Below the pieces are notes generated by a model. It made no database searches and was not told the DNA's origin. It was given only the letters and a program-made list of their open reading frames with translations. A stretch of DNA of 51,557 nucleotides. Source: Akkermansiaceae bacterium. GTDB lineage: Bacteria > Verrucomicrobiota > Verrucomicrobiia > Verrucomicrobiales > Akkermansiaceae. This document shows, one piece after another, positions 46,315 through 51,557 of this stretch; positions within the stretch are counted from its first letter, which is position 1; every line of letters starts with the position of its first letter. The position numbers were made by a program, and so were the translations under genes. Location of the stretch: contig JAIPKB010000015.1 in NCBI GenBank assembly GCA_021733795.1, positions 1 through 51,557 on the forward strand, in the 5' to 3' direction.

Positions 46315-47354
46315 AGATGATTTGATTGATTTGCCGCCGCCCGCCGCAGGCGGTCCATGATCGCCACGCCCAGACCGACTTCGCTCACCGGCTCGGCAAT
46401 GATAAAGTCAAGACCGGCCTCATCGAGCTGGCGCATCACGAAAAACAAGCGGATTGCCGCCTCTGCAAGCTTACCGCTACCCGGGCTGAGGCATTCAATG
46501 CAGTCCCAGTCGTGGAGCAGGACGTAGGGTCCATCGTCCGCCCCGGTGTAGCTGAGCAGGCCGTAGCGCTTGCCGGGCTCCGGCTTGAACTCCCCCGGAT
46601 TCGCCAACAGCACCAGCGGGGTGCGGGGCGCGTAGTGGCTGGCCAGTTGGCCGGGGGCCTGCGGTGCCTGACCGACGGGATCCCGGACCTTTTCCACCCT
46701 GCCGAACGCTTGGAGTTGCTCCTTGGTCACGGGACCGGCGCGGTGGAGCTTGAATACCGGTTTTTTCCCCTCCCGGGGTTCGATGGCGATGATCGTGCTT
46801 TCCAGTCCCTCGCTACAGGCACCGGCACCCACCACCAGCGGAACCCGGCCACCCAGTTCCTTGACCCCCGCCGAGGCGGACGTGGGGGAAATGCTGCCAA
46901 AACGGTTGGCGCCCGGCGCGGCGAGCGGGCGGCCCAGCGCCTTGTTGACCGCCCGGAACACCGGGTGGGCGCTCTGCCGCACGGCCACGGTGGGCAACCC
47001 GCTGGTGACCAGGTCCGGCACGTCCGGATGGCGGGGCAGGATCAGGGTGAGCGGGCCGGGCCAGAAGGCGGCGGTCAGCTGGTCCACCGTTTCCGCGATT
47101 TCCTCGGGCACCAGCGCCACGGTTTTCAGGTCTCCGCGCGAGGCAATGTGAACAATGAGTGGATCAAACGTCGGCCGGTCCTTCGCGGCAAACACCTTGG
47201 CCACCGCCTCCGGGTTGAAGGCATCCGCCGCCAACCCATAGACAGTCTCCGTGGGCAAGGCGACGACTTCCCCCTGCTGCAGCAAGGCACAAGCCTCGCG
47301 CAGGGCGTCCTGCATGTCGTCATCGGCAACTGATAAAACTCGGGTCTCTGGCAC
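46311..47354 (-). CDS. Threonylcarbamoyl-AMP synthase (Sua5 type)
   Basis: Makes threonylcarbamoyl-AMP from threonine, bicarbonate and ATP, for the universal t6A37 modification of tRNAs reading ANN codons. With GTG 47354 as start it has 347 residues (M)PETRVLS; the first ATG is 13 codons later. The YrdC core has LPTETVYGLAADAF, KDRPTFDPLIVHI and LTLILPRHPDVP. A C-terminal Sua5 domain (LLSYTGADDGPYVLLHD, RLFFVMRQLDEAG) makes it the long form. The frame extends further upstream into the RNase III-like gene, without similarity. It ends with a 4-bp overlap with the lamin-tail gene. Confidence 0.93.
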   Translation of the reverse strand: MPETRVLSVADDDMQDALREACALLQQGEVVALPTETVYGLAADAFNPEAVAKVFAAKDRPTFDPLIVHIASRGDLKTVALVPEEIAETVDQLTAAFWPGPLTLILPRHPDVPDLVTSGLPTVAVRQSAHPVFRAVNKALGRPLAAPGANRFGSISPTSASAGVKELGGRVPLVVGAGACSEGLESTIIAIEPREGKKPVFKLHRAGPVTKEQLQAFGRVEKVRDPVGQAPQAPGQLASHYAPRTPLVLLANPGEFKPEPGKRYGLLSYTGADDGPYVLLHDWDCIECLSPGSGKLAEAAIRLFFVMRQLDEAGLDFIIAEPVSEVGLGVAIMDRLRRAAANQSNHL

Positions 47355-47391
47355 GCCGGAGACTACACCCCCCCTCCGCCAAAGACAAGTC

Positions 47392-47700
47392 CTACTTGCG
47401 CTGCTTGTTGGCGAGTTGCTTGCGAAACAACGGGACCAGCTCGGCTTCCATCCAGGCGAAGGCCCGTTCCAGGCCTCCTTCGAGATAAAGCCTGCCGATC
47501 GACGCCTCAACCCGGGTCGGATTGCCGATCGAACCGAGGAAGCCATTGGAGGTCAGGCTGGTAAACCACTCACCATCCATCGCCTGGCGCTCCCGCAGCA
47601 CAAACTGACGGGCAAACAGGGCGAGGACGGCATCGCCGATCCAGGCGGCCTCGCGTTCTTGGCGGATTTCATGTTCCTTGCTGCTCACGGCAGCGAGCAT
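47392..47700 (-). CDS. RNase III catalytic-domain protein (Mini-III-like)
   Basis: A 102-residue protein, only the endonuclease fold without a double-stranded RNA-binding domain. Motifs: EAAWIGDAVLALFARQFVL, with the acidic Asp of the RNase III signature; LTSNGFLGSIGNPTRVEASIG; and YLEGGLERAFAWMEAELVP. The size and layout match Mini-III enzymes that process 23S rRNA ends, but the length is short even for them, so activity is uncertain. It starts 4 bp after the stop of the upstream lipoprotein gene and lies 37 bp before sua5, so it is probably cotranscribed. Confidence 0.75.
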   Translation of the reverse strand: MLAAVSSKEHEIRQEREAAWIGDAVLALFARQFVLRERQAMDGEWFTSLTSNGFLGSIGNPTRVEASIGRLYLEGGLERAFAWMEAELVPLFRKQLANKQRK

Positions 47701-47704
47701 GACG

Positions 47705-48283
47705 CTATCTGCCCGGTCGCACCAGCCTTTCCATGCGTTCGCGTGAAATTCTTTCCCGCAACCGGGTCTCTGCCTCGGAATCCCAATATCCCGGCTCCAA
47801 TTCCATAAAGACCGAGGTGTAGGGAAGCGCCGTGGTGGTGCGGATCACCAGCACATCGAAACTCCGGTTCGCATCCTGCAACAAGGTAATCAGGGACTGC
47901 TGGTCCAACTCCGTGGTCTCATGCCCATGCAACGCCACGACCAACCGCTTGCGGTACGATTCGATCCCTGGTGCATAATCGTTTTCCACTGACCGCAACT
48001 CCCGCGGCAGATAGATCCGGGGGTGGACGTGCTGGGTTTGTTCCAGACTCGCCAGCACGTAGTCGAGCGCTTCCGGGATTTCCACATCCGCAGGAACCTG
48101 CCGCACCCCCACCCTGCTGAACGCCGGAAACGACGCCTCCGCCACCACAATCCAATTGCGGTAACCGAGCTGCCCCACCTGATTGGCCACCGCCGTCCGC
48201 CACACGCTCTGCCGCGGCACCATCCCACAACCGAACGACAGCAGAACCAGCCCGAGCACTTGGAGTTGACCGCAGATACGCAC
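47705..48283 (-). CDS. RbsD/FucU-like domain lipoprotein
   Basis: A 192-residue protein with a signal ending LLSFGC (lipobox Cys about residue 19), so lipid-anchored. The rest resembles RbsD/FucU-type sugar mutarotase-like proteins: LGYRNWIVVAEASFPAF near residue 38, EALDYVLASLEQTQHVHP, DYAPGIESYRKRL and LPYTSVFMELEPGYW near residue 155. Classical RbsD/FucU proteins are cytoplasmic and convert ribose or fucose anomers. An exported form would be odd. Catalytic residues could not be checked by eye. It is in a minus-strand run with the RNase III-like gene (4-bp gap) and sua5. Confidence 0.6.
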   Translation of the reverse strand: MRICGQLQVLGLVLLSFGCGMVPRQSVWRTAVANQVGQLGYRNWIVVAEASFPAFSRVGVRQVPADVEIPEALDYVLASLEQTQHVHPRIYLPRELRSVENDYAPGIESYRKRLVVALHGHETTELDQQSLITLLQDANRSFDVLVIRTTTALPYTSVFMELEPGYWDSEAETRLRERISRERMERLVRPGR

Positions 48284-48337
48284 GGCCGGCAGTCAACACC
48301 CGCAACCCCCGATTGTCAAGCCCGTTGAAGCAACACT

Positions 48338-49870
48338 TCACATCAACTGTGCCCCCGCCTCTGCCAGTTCGGATCGCTCGCCGCGGTTGAGCGCGACGTG
48401 GGCGACGAACGATTGCCCCTTGAGCCGGTTGCGGGTGTACACCAACCCGTTGCTGCGGCTGTCCACGTAGGGGTTGTCGATTTGCGCCGGATCCCCCACC
48501 ATCACCAGCTTGGAATCGCGGGACATCCGGGTGACGATCGTCTTGGCCTCGCGGGGCGTGAGTTGCTGGGCCTCGTCGAGGATGAAAAAGCGGTTGGGGA
48601 TCGACCGGCCGCGGATATAGCAGAGCGCCTCGATTTCCAGAATCCCCTGCTCCATGAGCAACTCGTAGGGTTTCTTGACCGGAGGAGGCGGCGTCTGCGG
48701 GGGTTTCTGCTGCTTGCGGCGCGGTCCCAGCGGCACGGGCGGGCGCATCAGCAGGTCCAGCGCGTCGTGGATCGGTTGGAGCCAGGGCCGCATTTTCTCA
48801 TCGAGCGACCCCGGCAGAAACCCCAGCTGTTCACCCATTGCCACCACCGGGCGGCTCACCGTCATCCCGTGGTAGCGATGCCGGAACATTTCATGCAAGC
48901 CCGCCGCCACCGCCACCAGGGTCTTGCCGGTGCCGGCGTGGCCGTAGCAGGTGACCAACGAAATATCCGGGTTGAGCAGCGCGTCGATCAGACAGCGCTG
49001 GCCAAGATTCAGCGGCTTGAGCGACTGTCCACCCGGAATCTTCAGGACCTCCGGGATTTCGAGCCGCACGAATCGCCCCGCCGCGCTGAACCGGGCCGGG
49101 ATCGTCTGGCGTTCGCCGGCGGCCAACAGCACGTATTCGTTGAGGTGGACCTGCCCGCGCCGCCCCGCCGGCAGTTCCAGCGCGCCGGAACTGGCAAACC
49201 GCTGCAGCTCGTCCACCGCCACCTCCAACCGCCGCACCTCGTAGTTGGAAACCTCCCCGGGGTCCACCTTGTCGCTCAGATAGTCCTCGCAGACGATGCC
49301 GACCGCCCGCGCCTTGAGCTGCATGTTGAGGTCCTTGGTCACCAGCACCACCGGTGCCTTGTTGTGCTCGGCAAGCAACAAACAAGTGGCCAGAATCCGG
49401 TGATCCACCCGCTCCCGGTCCGGGAAAATCCGGTGAAACCGGTTCAGCGCCTCGGAGTTTTTCGGCACGCTCGCCGGATCGTAGATGACCATCCGCAGCG
49501 TCCCACCGCCCGCCGTCCCGACCCCGCTCGTCACCCTGCCGGAACAGGCAAACAACTCGGTCAGCCGCCGGTGGATCCGCCGCGCGTTGGCACCGCGCTC
49601 GGATTGCTCGGACTTGAACTTGTCCAACTCCGCCAGCACATCCACCGGAATGCACAGGTGGTTTTCCTGGAAATGCTCGATCGACGCCGGATCGTGCAAC
49701 AACACGTTGGTGTCCAATACGTAGTTTTTCACCACCTTGGATGGGGCGATCAACCCGAAATCCGCGGGCATCGGCCGGCTCCGCCCCACCGGCCGGCGGA
49801 TACTCGTGCCGTTGACTGGGGGAATTTCTTCAAATAGGCCGGCTTGCAGGTCCTCGGCTTGACGGATCAT
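48338..49870 (-). CDS. PIN domain plus PhoH-type ATPase
   Basis: With ATG 49870 it has 510 residues. The N-terminal PIN domain (about 45-190, KNYVLDTNVLLHDP and ILATCLLLAEHNKAPVVLVT) is a putative RNA nuclease with acidic metal ligands. The C-terminal PhoH domain has Walker A GHAGTGKT (about residue 310) and DEAQQLTPREA (about 430), with GDPAQID after it. PIN-PhoH proteins (PhoH2/YlaK type) are described as RNA helicase-nucleases; phoH genes are often phosphate-regulated. An insert of Lys/Gln/Pro (KQQKPPQTPPPP) lies between the ATPase motifs. The gene has its own promoter region upstream (49871-50146). Confidence 0.92.
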   Translation of the reverse strand: MIRQAEDLQAGLFEEIPPVNGTSIRRPVGRSRPMPADFGLIAPSKVVKNYVLDTNVLLHDPASIEHFQENHLCIPVDVLAELDKFKSEQSERGANARRIHRRLTELFACSGRVTSGVGTAGGGTLRMVIYDPASVPKNSEALNRFHRIFPDRERVDHRILATCLLLAEHNKAPVVLVTKDLNMQLKARAVGIVCEDYLSDKVDPGEVSNYEVRRLEVAVDELQRFASSGALELPAGRRGQVHLNEYVLLAAGERQTIPARFSAAGRFVRLEIPEVLKIPGGQSLKPLNLGQRCLIDALLNPDISLVTCYGHAGTGKTLVAVAAGLHEMFRHRYHGMTVSRPVVAMGEQLGFLPGSLDEKMRPWLQPIHDALDLLMRPPVPLGPRRKQQKPPQTPPPPVKKPYELLMEQGILEIEALCYIRGRSIPNRFFILDEAQQLTPREAKTIVTRMSRDSKLVMVGDPAQIDNPYVDSRSNGLVYTRNRLKGQSFVAHVALNRGERSELAEAGAQLM

Positions 49871-50146
49871 GGTGGTTAGGGTGTTGGCTGGGGAGGAAAC
49901 AGCGGCTTCCGGCGGGACGAAAACAAAGCCCCCAGCCGACCCGCCGCCGGTGAACGCCATCCATCACCAAGCAATGATTTGGGATGTCCTGTATTCAAGA
50001 TAACCAAACTATCGCCACTTTCCCAGACCACGGCAACCAAAAACTTTCGGAAATCTTTATTATCTTTCAACCTCTTGAATCTCAATCCCTTGCACTCGCG
50101 ATTTCACCGTGCCAGGCGTCACCACCGCAGGAAAACCCGGCCGCTC

Positions 50147-51388
50147 TCAGCTCACGGCGGCCTGTTTCTCCCTCCCCTCGGCCCGGATTTCCGGGAGGAT
50201 CATCAGGGTGCTGACCACGATCAGAATCGTCGAAGCCCAGGCCACCCACAGGGGGCCCAGGTATTCGGCGGCAGTGAATGCGATCAACGGTGCCAGCACC
50301 CCGCGCAAGCCGGTTAGAAAACTGTGTACGCTCATGTACTCCACCACCCGGTCCCCTTCGGCGAATTTGGTCACCCACAGGCTCCAGAGAACGTTGCCAC
50401 CGGACCTCGCAATGCCGTGCAGTCCGATCCCAACACACAAGCCAAGCAGGCTGCCACTCGAGTAGTAACAGAGAATCCCCGCGAGAAAAAACAGGTTCAC
50501 CAGCGCCCGCACCCGGTAGAACGGCAGGCGGTCGAAGACCATCCCCCACGGAATCACACACACGATGAACACCAGCATCGGCACCGTGCTGGTGATCATC
50601 CCCACCCGCTGCGCATCAAAGTCGAACCCGTAACGGGGATTGCTGATGAACTCGACAAAAAGCGCCCAGCCAAGCAGATTTCCCAACCCCAGAATCATCC
50701 ACACAATCAGCAGTTTCCGGAACGGGCGGTCGTTCGCCACATGCCGGAACGCATCGAACCACTCGAGTTTCACACTGCGGCGGAGCACCACCGGAGCCAT
50801 CCCGAAAACGCACCCGGCCATCGCCAGACAACAAAGCGCATAGGTCCAGAAAAGCGGCGAAAACGCCCCACCCCGCGCACTGATCCAAAGTCCGGCCGCC
50901 CAACCCATCAACCCGGCCACCGCCGCACGGACCAACGCGGAAAACGAAAACAGCCTCCCCCGCAGCGTGTCCGGATAGTGTTTCCGATAGATCTGCGACA
51001 TCAACGGGGCCGCCAGCGCCAGCGCCATGCCCGCGGAGCAAATCCCGCCAAAATAGCACCCGGCGTGATTTTCCGAAGACGCCGCAACGCCGAAACCCGC
51101 GGCGGAAATCAGCCAGATCGCCCCGGCCATCGCATTGACCGAGCACCCTAGCCGCCGCACGATCTGCACCGTGAACAGACTGAGCAGCAGCCCCATGCTG
51201 CCCGACCCAACGATCACCGCCTTCATCCACGGCGGCATGTCAAAAATCCGGATCGCCACAAACAGCGCGAACGTGCTGACCGAGGTCTCCACCACCCCCT
51301 GCGGCAGCGCCCGCACCAGTTCCAACGAAAATGTCCGGCGCTGCTCCTCAAAAGCTTCTTTTCCGGGAATCGGGAGGGGGGACGGCAT
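50147..51388 (-). CDS. Major facilitator superfamily transporter
   Basis: A 413-residue membrane protein with about 12 hydrophobic segments, for example VIVGSGSMGLLLSLFTVQIV, ALCCLAMAGCVFGMAPVV and MLVFIVCVIPWGMVF. Short basic loops, such as the IYRKHYPDTLRGRLFSF loop, are like the MFS loop between helices 4 and 5. The substrate cannot be read. It has a long cytoplasmic N-terminal tail (MPSPLPIPGKEAFEEQRRTF). No partner gene on this side of the window suggests a substrate. Confidence 0.8.
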   Translation of the reverse strand: MPSPLPIPGKEAFEEQRRTFSLELVRALPQGVVETSVSTFALFVAIRIFDMPPWMKAVIVGSGSMGLLLSLFTVQIVRRLGCSVNAMAGAIWLISAAGFGVAASSENHAGCYFGGICSAGMALALAAPLMSQIYRKHYPDTLRGRLFSFSALVRAAVAGLMGWAAGLWISARGGAFSPLFWTYALCCLAMAGCVFGMAPVVLRRSVKLEWFDAFRHVANDRPFRKLLIVWMILGLGNLLGWALFVEFISNPRYGFDFDAQRVGMITSTVPMLVFIVCVIPWGMVFDRLPFYRVRALVNLFFLAGILCYYSSGSLLGLCVGIGLHGIARSGGNVLWSLWVTKFAEGDRVVEYMSVHSFLTGLRGVLAPLIAFTAAEYLGPLWVAWASTILIVVSTLMILPEIRAEGREKQAAVS

Positions 51389-51557
51389 CGTAGGCGCAAA
51401 CCCTCGCCACTCCGGATCTCAATGGCAAGGCAAAGCACGCAAATCCCCGGCAGGCACCAGCACGGGACCAAGGAGGCATGGGAATGATGGGTGAAATGGG
51501 AATGATGGGAGTGATGGACCACCATTCTTCCGGGCCCGTGACTGTCCCCCGCCGAAC
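51389..51557. other. Upstream region of the transporter gene, cut by the window end
   Basis: Contains the short degenerate repeat GGGAATGATGG (two perfect copies at 51479-51509 and a close variant GGGAGTGATGG next to them) and no gene that I can support. Confidence 0.5.

Noticed and set aside
50059..50085. Promoter-like GATAAT and TTGAGA boxes upstream of the PhoH gene
   Set aside because: Spacer of 15 bp is short and the -35 box is weak; not enough to list as a promoter.

Overview
The window looks like a GC-rich chromosomal segment of a Verrucomicrobiota bacterium (Verrucomicrobiaceae/Luteolibacter-like). This is an inference from gene content: GTP-type PEP carboxykinase, a DUF1501 protein with a Tat signal, a secreted sulfatase operon with a LamG protein, a CcsA/ResB cytochrome c maturation pair behind a lipoprotein, and a large secreted lamin-tail protein ending in a Verrucomicrobia-style 'DPDGDGRTN..EYAFG' tail. 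No rRNA, tRNA, CRISPR array, intact transposase or prophage gene was seen.

Layout. 1-1.6 kb: pckG (minus), cut by the window edge, with an intrinsic-terminator-like hairpin in its upstream region. 2-5.3 kb: rhomboid protease, mazG and a CHAD protein (plus), then a membrane-anchored unknown (minus). 5.3-6 kb: a frameshifted small gene and repeat DNA. 6-10.5 kb: minus-strand operon of sulfatase, SUMF1-like protein and LamG protein. 10.5-12.9 kb: accessory patch with hairpin repeats, a SHOCT protein, a probable group II intron remnant, and a DUF2442 gene with a truncated DUF4160 partner. 12.9-17.4 kb: gap (GAPDH), a DEAD-box helicase and a DUF1501 protein, with striking 7-8 bp tandem repeats between the last two. 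18.1-26.2 kb: a housekeeping block on the plus strand: lipoprotein, tyrA, aroA, cmk, plsC, prmC, murA, ispD and an M16 peptidase. 26.2-28.4 kb: two unknown genes and hairpin repeats. 28.4-34 kb: uvrB and a FixL/FixJ-like two-component pair. 34-38.9 kb: polyphosphate locus with ppk2 (minus), ppx with an HD domain, and ppk1 (plus). 38.9-51.4 kb, all minus: CcsA, ResB, a His/Met-rich lipoprotein, a lamin-tail protein, Sua5, an RNase III-like protein, an RbsD/FucU-like lipoprotein, a PIN-PhoH ATPase and an MFS transporter.

How genes work together. The polyphosphate locus encodes two synthesis/use enzymes (PPK1, PPK2) and a degrading enzyme (PPX). A CHAD protein, from a family known to bind polyphosphate, lies 30 kb upstream. 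The aro/cmk/plsC/prmC/murA/ispD block joins aromatic amino acid, nucleotide, lipid, translation, peptidoglycan and isoprenoid steps. The CcsA/ResB/lipoprotein genes overlap by 4 bp each and form one cytochrome c maturation operon.

The most unusual signals are non-coding. Two families of dispersed hairpins show compensatory arm changes between copies, and several intergenic gaps carry different 7- or 8-bp tandem repeats, two of them ending just before a start codon. No clearly new defence or biosynthetic system was found. All calls come from reading the sequence; no database search was possible.
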